Under the pieces are notes generated by a model, which had not been told where the DNA came from, made no database searches, and saw only the letters and a program-made list of their open reading frames with translations. A stretch of 64,000 nucleotides of DNA from Kappaphycus alvarezii (lineage: Eukaryota > Rhodophyta > Florideophyceae > Gigartinales > Solieriaceae). Positions within the stretch are counted from its first letter, which is position 1; each line of letters starts with the position of its first letter. Made by a program: the position numbers and the translations under genes. This document shows positions 39,102 to 52,627 of this stretch, in pieces. The DNA is taken from the NCBI GenBank assembly GCA_002205965.3, contig NADL03000462.1, positions 505,001 through 569,000 on the forward strand, read 5' to 3'.

Positions 39102-39395
39102 GAGATGTCCAAGGTATACCGATCACCAATAATTGGCCCGCTCTGCAATAGTTTTCTAAGTTGCTGAAGTTTTCAAGCACGCATCTTTCCGACCCCGAAA
39201 ACTTCTACCTTCCATCGATTTGGGCACCTCCACGCCTACCAACTCTGCCGTGGAAAATCTCTAATGGGAAGCATATCTAGATGAACGTGTGATGCAGTGT
39301 GATGACTCTCTCTCTTTTTATTCGGTCATTTGCTCTGCCCTCACCCTCGTAGCATCACTTCGTTCCTTTGGCTTTCTCAATATATTATTCGATGT

Positions 39396-39570
39396 TATGA
39401 TTGGAAAATTATGGGTGAATTAATGGATAGGCTTCATCATGTTTGCATTCCACCAATTCAAGCAAGTCACGCGTAGAAGTCATGTTATTACTCTACGCAA
39501 TTTCATAAGTGAACCAAGGCTGAACGAACGTATTTACAGGGTAAGGTTCTAGTGTGCAAGTACTTGCGCA
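39396..39570 (+). repeat. DIRS-like element 2 terminal repeat, right
   Basis: Partner of 36165-36340. The 12-bp palindrome GCAAGTACTTGC lies at 39557-39568, followed by AAATACTTGCAC. Confidence 0.85.
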
Positions 39571-42500
39571 AATACTTGCACATAAGCACTTTCGCACAAC
39601 ACGCTGAACCCGGATTTCCCCAGATACTAGGACAACATGTTGAATTTTAAATGTGTCTAAATTGTGCTTCTCAATATATTATTCACCGGGCTATTAAATA
39701 AAATACTCGACAGATCATTGAGTCGATAAACGTGAGGAATCAATTTACATTCTTTCCCGCACACTGAACTCAGCCTGAAGTTGGGCGCCAACTGCGAAAA
39801 TATTTCTCAATGAATCTCCTTTTCAAATATCAAAGAATTTTTATGCAGTCGGAAGAGCAGGAATGATGCCTGAATATACTAAAATCTTCAGCGTTTGGCA
39901 ACGCCAAAAAAGGGATTGAAATTTAAAATGGAAACCAGACACAATAAATCCATATTACAAGAGAAAACATTGCACAATTGCGCGATGCAGTGACATGTAC
40001 GAGATATTCCAGCGAGTGCGTTGCATCCCAGCGCTTCTATCTACCACCATGAACTGCATGTCGACACGATGCCAGCATTGTTCACGGTATTTTACTTGCA
40101 CTCGCTCACACTTGTCAAGCTGGGACTAATCGATACTGTACGAGCAATTTTCTGCTTGCAATACATACGTCTATCGGTCGCTCCTAACGGGTTACAGGCA
40201 ACATGGAAATAACTCAAACCAAAAACATATTGAAGCCTATATACCACATCATAGTTACCTTCAGCCCAATTGAATGGTTTTCCGACAACATTCCACAATC
40301 CGCAAACACCCCAAGTACTTCTCTACCAATACAGGGTCGCTCGACAGTTATAAGAAACATAAACTGGAGTTAAAACACCATACAGAGTCTTTTTAGTCGG
40401 ATTTGAATCCCTAATAAACTCCTAAAACCCTTTTTGCATTTGAAACAAGTATAGACCAACAAGATGGATAAACTTTCTTCATTTGACCATCATTGTCCAT
40501 ATTTCCGTCAAATCTCTGCGTTTTTTGAAGTTTTACCATGAAATCATGCATTTACCTAAACTTTTTGAGGTCAATGACGCTTTTCAGCTCGTGTGCGCTT
40601 GTGAATATATCAAAGTCTTTGTAAAAGACCTATAATTCCACTTTGTACCCATACTGCGCGTGGTTCTCACTGTAATATTTTTTCCTTTCTGCAGACTACA
40701 TGAAGGAAGAAAATTAGTAAAAAGGTGATGTAACTGCATACTTAGCGATTAAGTTGCTGAGTAACACATTTTTCTTGCCAACAAGTAAATATATTTCTAC
40801 TTTAGCGTGAAAGGCAACGAAATTCTCATAAGATGAGTTGGAGATCAATTGGGGGCACCTCAATTTAAGTCGTTCAATTTAAAAGTTTTGATGCAAAACA
40901 GTTTAACAAAAGATTTCTACTGTCGTAAGTTTTTTGGAACCCTCACCGTCACAAAATACATTTTTCCTGCACATGATGGCTTCTTTCCTTCTTTCATCTC
41001 AAACTGATCGCTCGAAGTAATCTTGGAACGTTTTCAACGAGCTTCCAAGCTGAGCTAGTTCAAAGTTTGTCATTTCGGCAATTGATTGACTTTCACTCTT
41101 CTCATGAAGCGCTTCAAAGACTGCATCGTTGATTTATTTTCCACATCGCTGCCCTCTGGAATATGAAGCGAATCCATTTCTTCCAATTTTTTTCGCACTC
41201 AACAGCGCACCTGTAATTAAATTCAAACCAAGGGCTGCACAGGCAGTGTTGGGCTCCATTTGCAGGGAAAGGGAAAGCCAAGTAATGAAATAGAGTGGTT
41301 TTGAAATCGTGTGAATGAGTACGTTGGGTGTGTACTGGTGGGGTAAAGAGTTTTTGCGCTACAATCTTATGTTAGCATGTGTCTTTTTCGTGAGGCATGT
41401 TTCTGAAAATGAAACACGGCGGTGGTACCTCAAATAACACCAACTGAGCTCTTCAGCATCCCGCCACCTTTTTGCCACATGTTCACTCTTACTTAAGACA
41501 TCAGCGGATTTGGAAGACGCATCCATATACGCATGAAGTACCCAGGCTTTGCAAATAAATCATACTGCAGCGCCTATGATATTCAAATTTGTTGCAGCGT
41601 ATATTTATTTCATATCTGTTTTCATATTTGAGCCTGCGGTGCCTGTTTTCACAAACGATTTATTAGAGTATAGCAAAAACATCTGCTTCCAATATTTTTT
41701 ACGTAAAAAAGAAGTCATTGTCATGTAGAGGGATATATATCTTATTGCAGAATTTAAGCTCTCCGATTAAAATCTCTCCCATCGCACAATTTCAAAGTAG
41801 ATTTAAAATTCAATAAGGCTCGTGAGTGCCTATTTAAATCATTTGGGTAGCTAAAGGAATCTTAAAGTCCTGTAATATCTTCCAGCTACTGTTTAACAAC
41901 ATAACGCAAAATTCTGATAGTATAAAAAATGACCGTATATTTTCTCGAGAGCACCGAAGTAATTTATATTCTATCCATTTAAAACTCTTAAAAAAATACT
42001 CAAATCTGATCGAAACTTCTCGATTAATATGATTAAAAAGGGTTTTACCTGACTTAACAGCAAAAAATTCTTATTGACAGGTGGGGTCTAAAAATATTAA
42101 AAGTTGCTGCCACACAGGAAAATTTGGTCTTGAGCCATGTATTTGTACTAAAAATTGACGAAATGCACAAGTTGGCGATACATTTGCGCCATTTTGACAA
42201 GAAAAAATACATTTTTGTCAAAATATGTAGAGAATGGGGCACTCTATTAACACAAGTTTGATTTTATTTACGTAACGTACAGACATTTTTTCTTCAAAGA
42301 TGGAATGTATGATTTGAGAAGCACATCAGGCGTTCATCTTTTAGCGGGATGACAATCAAATTCAGGTTTCAAGGTCGATTGGGAAATTATTTGAAGGAAA
42401 GAAACTAATAGTTTTGGACTGGTCGTTGCAAGCACTAGTTCTGGTCTTAAAGGGAACCTCTGGGCTACCAAATCAAGGAATTTTTATCAATATTAGTTTT

Positions 42501-45500
42501 AAATATGTTCTTTCCAGGAATTTGTTGCTGAGTTTTTGTCTATAGTGATTTACAGAAGTCTTCAAAGCTATCTTATTTACTTTTAATGTTTCCTTAATAC
42601 TCTAATTTTTGCAACAAAGAACTGATATCTTAGCGAGCTTATAAATAAGGAGATCGGTACGTAGAGAACTATGGGCATGAAAATATTCTTTACTGGGAAG
42701 CGTTCTAGTTGAAGAATTCAACTGGTCAACGAAGTTTTTGCCTCTTCTATTAATTCTCGATGATGTACACGCATTATCGTAGCATTAATAATATTTAATT
42801 GGCAAGAATCGCTTATGCCGTCAATTCGGCACGCAACTACAATGCACGCCAAAAGGTTTATTTTATTGATTGAATCTTATGTATACATGAAACAGGAAAG
42901 TAAAAGTATTTAACAGTGGGCGGGGACAAATATTTCGGTGAAAAATATAGTTCGACATTCGGGAGAGAAAAGGAGCCCGTCCCTATGCAGCAATGAGCAT
43001 GAATACCCAGATCAAAAACCAAGGTTGCAAAACGGTAGTACTGTAGCTCTGTCAATTACAAATATAACTCTGCCAGTCACAAGTACTGTAATATATTCTT
43101 CTTTAACCCTATGAGAGCACCTCTTGCTATCACATGGTTGATGAGAAGTCACCTTTGATTCCCAATCTTGGGAGTGTGGTCTATGAAATTGATATGGTTG
43201 GAAATTTTGAGCCTACTTAGACCACTCCAGGTAAGTTTGGGTACAAGCCGAGAGGAAGCGAGACTCGGTGAGAGAGACGGGCATTCTGGCTGATCTGACA
43301 TTATTCAGCCATAAATACTTTAGTTTTGAGGGTGAATAGTGTTGAAGGATCATTTGAAGATCAGCGAAAGTTGCTGAAGTTGACTTTGATGTACTTAACC
43401 CAACAATCAGGTGAGCTATTTATTGCCGTGACAGCCCACTAGTATTACTTAGTTGCATGGAGTGAGTGAATCGAAGCTAAGACTAGGCATTTGAAGCGAA
43501 TACATAGTCCATTTCAAAATCCGAAACAAGTTAACCAAATGGTGAGCAAGCATGGTATAGTATTGAGCTTTTGGAAACTCAATATCCTCTAGTTTCTACG
43601 AGAGTTGCTCAATGATGGAGAATTCAGTTTTATTTCAAGGTTTAGCAGCTACATTTGTATTAAAGGCTTAGTTAGCGAGCGTTTTTACGGTCATGATCAC
43701 TAAGTTGCAGTCCATACTTATCTTAAGTTTATCTTGGATTCCGAAGAGGTCTTCTTTGTTTAAATTACCCCTTATTAATTTAGAATAAGTGATGATCCTT
43801 CTCTCGGACAGTTATAAATGACAGATGTGCTTGAACTTCAAATTGAGTGAGTATATCCTAAAGTTACTTCTTTGGGGCGAATTGTCTGTTAATCCAACAG
43901 TATATATATGTTACCTTTAGAGGCTAATTTTCTAGCACCTGACTGAACTATCGCTTTTTTGAGCCCGGCGTGTACCTTACTACTACTTCGAAAAAGGCAG
44001 TGTCTATATTCTCTTTCACGGAGACTTCTTTGGAGAGTAGTACAGTCTAGTCTACATACTACTCTTTTTATTACTCTTGAACTATTCCAAATGATGTCGA
44101 AAACGCTCTAGATGACTTTATATATAATATCTTTAACAAATCAGTTCTAGTTGGACTTCAACTGGCAGTTTCAACATTTTTGTAACACGTTCGAAAGGGC
44201 GATGGAGATTTAGGAAATTTCCCTCAAGGAAATTACATCTGCCTACACTTCTTATCTTTTAAAATTCCTAAACCTCTATGACTTGGATGATACAGGCAAT
44301 AATCTGCCTTTACCATCGAAGATACACACAATATGGCCCGGATGCGACGAAAAATCTTGTTTTTTAGAACGAATAGTCTGAAAATCGACAAAGCGAATGG
44401 TACAGAATTCCGGCGTGGTAACATTTAGGCGGGTATGGTTCTGAATTTCATATTTCGTTGCCCTGCTCATATTCCTCACATTTTTACGGTTAATTTAGTG
44501 TTAAAACTATTTCATCTGCGCCAGCTAGACACGGTAGGGTTTTAAATTCGCGAGCCATGCCGATCTCATGCGCATATATATGAATTCCTTGAAATAGACG
44601 TCGATATGTCGTAACCAAAGTTTGCGCAAGTATGCAATTTGCTCGACATATATATCACGGCTATTCTCATGAAAATGGGGCTTATAAAATTAGATTGTAA
44701 CGAAAATTCTTCTTTCATTTGGAATCTTTTATTCTTTTGCCTAGAGATATTTCAAAACTCCATGTAGCGGCAGCGAAATTGTTCAATTTCATGATTCTCA
44801 CTGAAGCCGGGCTTATAATAATAGAAATTAGCACTTAATCGATTTTACAGGGCTCTAATTTAATTACGTGGAGTATTTTTACTGTCAAGTATTGTTTCCC
44901 ATAATTTTCACGCGCCTTAACGGCCTTTGGATCGTCAGAGCACCTTTAGATACCGGCCATATTCGATTTCAAATTCAGGCAAAAGGTTTTTGACTAAATT
45001 TTTTCTCTCAAGCGGCTCCAAATATTTAATTTAATACTGATTGATATCAGAAGTATACAGGTCAAATGCTAATGTTGCGACTATTCTGAAAAAGTAGGTT
45101 CGTGAACTGAGTTTGTAAAGTCGAAGAGTGCTGCGAAAAGATTCTACTCATTTTATCGTTGTTTAGACCAGTTACGCAACGGGCTTTGTACTTGTTACTA
45201 TCTTCTATTGATGAATTGAGTGAGAGCACTAAGGTTAATACTTAGTACTGATCAGGGTAACATATTTCCATTGGGGTTATAGGTTCATAAACACCTTGAA
45301 ATTTCCGCTTTTAGCAATTTACTCTATTTTTTTTCTTTTAGCAGCTCTAATTTTCTTGGTATTGGATAGATCATTGGTCTAGTGAATTACCTCTAAGTTC
45401 GATATTAAATAATAATTTGATGACTTAAATTTTTACGATTCGTGACTTAGGTCCGCAAAAAATGCGCAGTAGTTTTGGTGTAAAATAAAATATTACCCAA

Positions 45501-46768
45501 GCGATGTTGATCCGTTCAGAGTGGCCCTTATCGGGAACAAGGACTACGAAATTTTTTTGGCAAGTTTGACGATAAAAATTTCGAACAGTACCAGCAATTC
45601 ATTTGTAAAGTTTTATAAGAAATTTTCTCGACAAACAAGAAGGAGGTCTCCAGAGAGATATGAGTGGTCCTTAGAATGCAGAAATTCGTGCGGAAATGTC
45701 CGAAAAATCTTCGGTATGGTAATTTGGGCTTCCATTTTCTTGCGCGCAGTTTTAGCGAGATTTCTGCTTTGAGGTAAGTTCTGACTGAGAAATCGAGTTT
45801 CGAGAGTTGTTCGTATTTGTAGGCGCTCACTGACTACAGAGCAGAAAGAAAGAAGCCCTCTGGACATAAAACGTCATTTCTAACCTTCACGATACATGGA
45901 AGAGCGATTCATTTTGTCCGTGCGAGGTTGAGTTTCAAAAATGTTTGCGGTAGGTACGTGCAGCACAACTTTCCATAATATATTTCCCACATATCGACTA
46001 TTGGGTGTGATTAAATGTCTATCTTATTGACCTATAAATCTGAAAGAGGGGTTAATATCGGCAATCTATTCACTGAGTTTTGATAAATGAAGCGCTAATA
46101 TTCGATTTGAAAGTCCAGTATATACCGAAAATCAACTGTGATTTTTCTCTATCCAGACGTTTCTGGTGTATATTCCTCATAAATCGCTCAAAGATGAACA
46201 GCTTACCTCTATCCATAATGTATAGAACGTAGGTATCACTTACATGCATTATTTTAAGTAATATTCGCTTCTTGAAACGCAAGTTTTAGGCATAGAGGGG
46301 GGCCCAGAACTTATTAGGAGAGTGATAAATTCATTTGAATTTATTTCATCTCTTTTAAATCTCTTTACCGATTCCCAATGTTGCGGGTGTGTCATCTTCT
46401 GATTTTGTGCGTTTTATGAGGCTGAAAACTTTCTTTGCTGACAAATGGAAGAATTGGGGATTTATTTTTCAGAGCTGGTCTTGATAAGTTACACATCTGT
46501 ATGGAAGCCCATTCTAGCGAACAGATGATTCCTTGCAAATTTAAACATGACGTTACACTAGTTCCTACATAAACATAGGTCCCATGATTTTCTTTATGCT
46601 GATGAAAATAGTGCAAAAAGTCCATAGTTCCTGATTGATTACTTCTACTCTAATCAATGTCGGTATTTACGCAGCTAAAATTTCCAGATGAACATGAATA
46701 GCTGCAATACCAGTGTTTCATCGAGTTGGATTGACTCACTTAAGAATAATTAATATGTCTCGTCTTTC

Positions 46769-46801
46769 ATTCCAGAAGCAGATCGAATCTGCTTCTGGAA
46801 T
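46769..46801. other. perfect 15-bp inverted repeat with 3-base loop
   Basis: ATTCCAGAAGCAGAT, loop CGA, then ATCTGCTTCTGGAAT. It is isolated in AT-rich non-coding DNA. It may be a structured transcript, a small-RNA precursor or a cruciform site. Confidence 0.85.
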
Positions 46802-48007
46802 AAAATATATTCATGCTTCCCAAAAGCTTTTAGTACCATATTTTTTCCTTTTTATCAACGACGGGTATTTACTGTTCAATATGGCAAACAATATCAAATT
46901 TGCGATCGCGGAAAAATATCCTCCTCCGTACTAGCTACGTGCTTGTCCTTCATTATTATTTCATTGTTAATATTCATTCGATTAAGTTTGGTATAGTGAC
47001 GATGTCGCTATGAAGAACCCCGGTGCCCTTTCTATAGTATGAATAGCTTGGATAAGAATCCTTCAACCCCGGAAAAATGCTTGTAAAAAACATGCCGTGT
47101 TTAACAGCATCCACTTTTGTTCAACGTAGGGTAGTTATTCTTCCACTGTTATTTTTCGCCTGGTACGAACTAAGAGCCTAAAATAGGCAAAGGTATCCGC
47201 ACTCCTGAGAGTGCTTAGAATAATCTTAATTGTTTTAATCGGAGGAACAGGTAGCTTTTTCTCCTCCCCTAATGAAATCAGCCGAAATAAGAATGTATCA
47301 CTGGCAACTTTTTTGATTAAAGGGAGAGCCTTTGCCTTAATTACACCTCAATGATAAAGAAAACGAGTACTTAAGTTAGGAGCTTCAAATCCTCGGAATT
47401 TTTTTCACTCGCGGAACATATTGACGGAACAGTTTTGTCAAATATCTGATCGATTTTATTAGATTCCAATAGATTTCTTTGAATACTGATTTGCCTTTTA
47501 TTACGATCGCATCGATTTCTAATGGTCAGAGGGCCTCAATGTCTTCAACGAAGTACATAATCAATTTCAAGGTATTTGACGAGAAGAATATGGAATTTTT
47601 TCCAATCAGCTCTTTAATTCCAGTCGTGAAAATATTTTCAGAATAACCTTGAAACATAATATTCTAAGTAAGGATACGGGTCCATTTCTGAAGTTAGATG
47701 GCAGCTTTCTTTTTTCACTCCACTTTTTGAGCATCCTTGCGAAGCCTGGAGGACACCGGGGCACGAACTCATTGATATGAGCGACTATTTAATTCAAGCA
47801 ATCAAAAATTCATGAAAAATTATTTCTGTGAATGAAGGACTCTAGGCTTAGGTATTTGAGAGTCCCAGTACTTTTAGCTGTCTTTCATCTGATATATACA
47901 GACCATTGTGATCTTTGAGACCTTAGCCTGGTTAATTTTGTCGTTCTAACTATCTAAATAAAACTTCCAAACTGTGCATCGAGGTCATAAACGAGATAGA
48001 TAGTCTT

Positions 48008-48484
48008 ATGAGTCTTAGAAATACTGTATATGCAAATTTGAATTCCATAAATATTGATTTTCTTGTTAATTTTCTGATGGAAATCCCCAGCGGACTTGCA
48101 TTCCCTAAAACTTTGGTGAACGTAACTCGTTTTAATCGAACCTTCTTGTACGTCACTGTCACGTCGACAGCGTTTATATTTCTATTACAGCTGGTTGTAG
48201 TACAGTGGTTTCCAGGGTACAATGCTAGGTGTGAGGAGACGGAAACCAAGAGGCATAAAATAGCTTCATGGCCAGAGTCATGTAGAAGGCAGAGGAACAA
48301 TGAGGTGGACCAGAAGGTTTGGAAGGCAGGTTTTACTGTCGTGCGGAGAAAAGATAGACTCCTATCAGGTCAATGTGTTGGAGGCGATAGAGGTGGCACA
48401 TGTCCTTTAGAAGACGCTATAAAATACTGTATTGTAGCGAGTTGGGTAGTTGTAACTGTATGGCGGGCAGGTACTGAGGGATAG
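48008..48484 (+). CDS. hypothetical ORF, 158 codons, low confidence
   Basis: The longest open frame in the AT-rich stretch. It has one hydrophobic segment (FLYVTVTSTAFIFLLQLVVV, residues ~46-65) that could span a membrane, and a Cys/Arg-containing C-terminal half. No family is recognised, and there is no neighbouring gene. A chance frame is as likely as a gene. Confidence 0.2.
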   Translation: MSLRNTVYANLNSINIDFLVNFLMEIPSGLAFPKTLVNVTRFNRTFLYVTVTSTAFIFLLQLVVVQWFPGYNARCEETETKRHKIASWPESCRRQRNNEVDQKVWKAGFTVVRRKDRLLSGQCVGGDRGGTCPLEDAIKYCIVASWVVVTVWRAGTEG

Positions 48485-51400
48485 TTATTAGTAACAATAC
48501 AAGCATCCTCTGACCCCAACTACAGATCTCCAAGCCACTGTTACCTTTAAGGTGCACCTTCTACATTTTTTCGTGTGGTTAAATTCCCTCCCTCTGATTT
48601 TTGCAGATCAACTAGTGCTTCTCTAGATATTTTAATATTGTATAATTCGCTGCTTCCTTTACAGACATGAAACCTGGGCTTCTATCGCTTGTATGGCTAC
48701 TATAGGCCTCAACGCCCTCACAACACACTGCAATGATCTTTTCCAGCATCCCAAGCAGTTATATTGAGCCTTATCGTCTGACCACATATATTCAAACAAG
48801 AATGAGGATCATGATACCAAATTTGGACTCACGCCGGCTCCAAGACTAAAATTTCGGCAATTATCCAAAAGCTTTTGTTGAAGTGATGAAACCTCCAGGG
48901 ACATATTATACATTCTACCGGGTTCAGATTAGTTTTTTACGGGGCCAGATCTAGTGAACAACCCTGCAGATCCTTTTAATATCTTGAACTTAATCATATA
49001 TATCGAGCAAAGTTCGAATCAGTTTCCAAGTAAAAAAGACCATAATCAACGAAATTATTCGACTTGAATCTCATTTTTATCTTCACAGTATAATAGAGTT
49101 GATAAATAATTACGAATATCTCAAAACCATTTACGAAAATAGTTTAAACCTCGACAAAAATAGTAAATTCCGTCATATTGAAATATCATACGCTTAATAT
49201 CTTACTTTATGACAGAAGAAGGTTCTTAAGGTATCATGCGACGTATTTGGCATCTACCGGTGTGAGCGGAGCATCTGAGCTTGATCGTTTTTTCCCCGTT
49301 GATTGAGAGAGGAATTCTAGTATCAACTTTTTCGTAGTAAAAATGGAAGTGGTCAGATCACTTTGAAAGGAAGAAGTCTTGATCTTCTTCATAATCTTAT
49401 CGACCGTGTACCTTAAATTAGAACTCGAAACTCAAGCAATGGGTATCGTATCGATCGGCAAGTTCTATTTCAGTAGATGAATTTGGAAGGTATAAGTGGC
49501 GGAAAATCAGCTCAATTCGAGAACAAAAACAGAGAACGGATCCGGATTTTCTGTTTTACTACTTTTGTTTCCCGCCTTGTGTTCCAAAATTTTACAACCA
49601 ATTATGGGTATCAGCAGCACACTTACAGGTACTGAGGTTGTCTTGAACGTAAATTTAGATCAAGAAAGCAGAAATACCTTACTAAGAACGTTGAAGCGAA
49701 CGCCAGAGCTGGAAAAGGACGTCTGCGGGGTTGATATTACCTGTGAGTGATGTCCCAGAGTAGAGAGGGAGATTCTACGCACTACAAATCTAAATTTTGC
49801 AAACCGGCACTACTGTAAGATAAATCACAGTATCTCTGATAAATGACACTATTATTATTAAAAAAAACTTTCAGAAAATGCCCATTGTGACGGTGATCGT
49901 TATCTACCCTTCTTGGGAGACCTGAAGCGAATTCGCTCAGTTCATGATATTTTATCCTTCTCAGTCCGGGGACCCATGGAAGCCCTCTTTTCTTACAGTT
50001 TCTCCCACGTGTAGATACATTACTGCTGTCCTGCTTCATTCACATATTGGTCCCTTCATCCGCACCCACCTTTGCCTTAAGCGTGGAAAATATTGGCCCT
50101 CTGTGGGTTATGTTAGCTTTACATACGTACGTTTCACCAACTGAGAAGTGTCCGCACCCCCCAGTGGCGCGGTATCATCTGTATTCGGTCCTCCATATCC
50201 TTTGGACCCCGTGTGTTATTTTTCGCCTTAATTTCTATAATTAAACCCTGAATTTTCACTATAACATTAATCCAATTTGCCAAATGAGTCTTTAATTACC
50301 TTTTACCTTAAAATAAGTACCATTCATAATTTAGTACTGCTAGCGAGAAAAGCTAAACATTGTTGTACTCACGTGTGCCTTCTGTCCCCCTGAATCTAAA
50401 TTTTCATTAACTTTTGTCATCTGATCCGCATTCATATTTCCAATCATTGCGAGGGTCATCACCCAAACTGAAAACTCGATTAGTAGACCAAAATTCTAAA
50501 TTTATCGGAGGTAATAGAGAGCCACGTGCTGGTTCTCGGTAAGGCATGTCTGAAAACGATTCCTTCTTGTTATACCCCTTTTTACAAGGACGCAGTTCAC
50601 AAGATCGTTTGGACGTCGTTTTGTACCTCTTTTTCTGGTCAGAATTTCAGGATTCCTCCTTGTATGTATCTTAACAAGCGCGCTCCATTTTTGGGTTGAA
50701 TCCCTTCAGAAGAACATCTTAACAAAGAATGCAGCGTGTGCAACTTTAGCAGTACTTTAGCCTCGATCGGTTTAATGGACAGGTTTGCAGGCTGATGGTA
50801 TCCCGATATTTGATTTATTCAAATACTTCCGGAATGAAAAAAATACATAAAAGGATGTATATGTTGCAAATATCCTTGTTTCTTTATATTATACGAGTTT
50901 ATTTATCAATTCGTAGTGCACCTGGGTTGTCCGAAATAATCTCGCTGTATTTATCTGTGGTTTTTCACTGTAGTCCCAAAGAAATTCTCGATTCAGCTTG
51001 CGTCTCTCCGTAATTTCTTTCGCTCATGAAGAAAGCGCAATTTATTCCACCTCAGTGAGGTTAAATTGCTACAACAACTTAATGCTGCCATTCTCAACGA
51101 ACAAGAGCATCCATTATTTCCAATATCATGTCTTTTGTATACTTTCGGGTTTTTATATATCTATCTTAGTGCTTCATTAACTTATATAGCTATCTCAGTC
51201 CTCGTCAACGCATCCGACCAGTTCTAAAGGTTCCTCTACTGAGTTTGAGTATCAAGGAAATGTTATACTCACTTTTTGGGTACCTTTCATCTATCCTGAG
51301 GCCCGCTTTATGATTTTCAAAAAGCCTCATTGGTAATGAGTTAAATTGGCGAGCGAGTGCACATACTGCGAATGAAAGTTCTATTCTTATGCATAACGCG

Positions 51401-52168
51401 ATAGTTAGTAGCTGTTCCAACCTTTTCGCCGTAATACGCATGAATTCTGTTCTTATTCTTTTCTTCTCTGGGGCTTTTATTTGAAATTTAATTGTTTGAG
51501 ATTTTTCTATGCTCCGTCAGCATTCCGACTTACATGTCGTGTGAGCACCTCATGCTTGTTTAATTCCTGTGAAACCTTTATGGCCACATGACCTAACTTT
51601 ATTTCCTAGCCGATGAAGGAACTAAGTTTCCCAAAAAATTTTATATCGATCTTGTTCTCCAATTTTTTCCAGACTCGAAAGACGATTGGAGTTAGTATAG
51701 AACAAAATTTCATCCGCAATCACGGTCATAATTATTAATTAATTGTCCCAGATCATCAAAAACACTCAAGTATCCATTTCGCACTTTTAAACCCCAGACC
51801 TGAATATTATATACTCTTTGGGATCCCCATACGTTTCCAGCCTGTCGTGATCCCTAAATTTGTTTTAATTTTTCGAATGCTAAGACTAGCTTTTCATATA
51901 TCCTGATGGAGATGTTCAGTTGCTCGATAAAGACTGGTGTTTCCATTTCCTAGTGTAGTGCATACTTTTTTTTGGTCGCTGTTAAGATCTTTTGTCTTGA
52001 GTCGCTACCTCACACTGGAATACCCCTACTAATTGTACATCAACCATTGCACGCAGGTGCAACGCTACTGCCGTCTACTCTACCACTGATCAACTGCAAT
52101 ACGACTAAGCTGTGATGTGTCTACAAGTCCGCTGATGTTTACAGGACTACTTGATGTATAAGCTAAGG

Positions 52169-52248
52169 CACACACTCACTTAGGCAGCGGGAAGCTGCTG
52201 TGTTTATACACACACTAACTTGAGCAGCGAGATACTGTTATGTTTATA
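52169..52248. repeat. two-unit 40-bp tandem repeat
   Basis: 52169-52208 and 52209-52248 both run CACACACT...CAGCG...TTTATA and agree at 32 of 40 positions. The surrounding 51.95-52.4 kb is rich in TGATGT and CTACC words and could be an old solo LTR, but no partner was found. Confidence 0.75.
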
Positions 52249-52616
52249 ACATGTGATGTAACCACATTACACACAAGTCATGAATAACACTACGATGTGT
52301 ATACTGTGACCCGATGATGCACAGAGGAGTCACAAGATTTAAGACTTGAATGCCAATTTACACCTAGCTCACTCTACCAGAAGCTACTAACCCATCTACC
52401 AATAACAACTGAGAGAAGCTTGCATACAGAGATACTTCACGTGCGAGCCAACCAGAGCCAGTGATCACGTTTTTGCCGGTGGTCTCGGTTGCGCACTTTC
52501 GGTACACCGTATTGTATATAGTACCAGCTCTGGTCAGCTCTGTTCTACCAAGTAAACCTAACGAACGTCGCCTTTGCCTTTTCCTTTTTGGTCGCTTCAC
52601 ATTGGTTGCGCTCGTT

Positions 52617-52627
52617 CCCCCCCCCCC
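52617..52627. repeat. run of eleven C
   Basis: C homopolymer followed by GGG in an otherwise AT-rich stretch. It is unstable in replication and sequencing, so the exact length is uncertain. Confidence 0.7.

Larger units (their letters stand above)
36165..39570 (+). mobile_element. DIRS-like retrotransposon 2, fossil, no recombinase seen
   Basis: Flanked by ~175-bp direct repeats (36165-36340 and 39396-39570). A Gag-like region lies at 36540-36950, then RT and RNase H follow on the plus strand. Only about 300 bp separate the RNase H end from the right repeat, and no tyrosine recombinase is found there. It has many breaks (more than eight) and looks older than DIRS-like element 1. Whether the recombinase was lost or never present cannot be told from one copy. 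Confidence 0.75.

Noticed and set aside
40021-40298. Short opposing frames of 63-68 codons in AT-rich DNA
   Set aside because: Length expected by chance, no motif, no codon pattern.
48008-48484. A membrane protein gene of the host
   Set aside because: Kept only as a low-confidence ORF: one hydrophobic stretch is not enough and no homologue is recognised.
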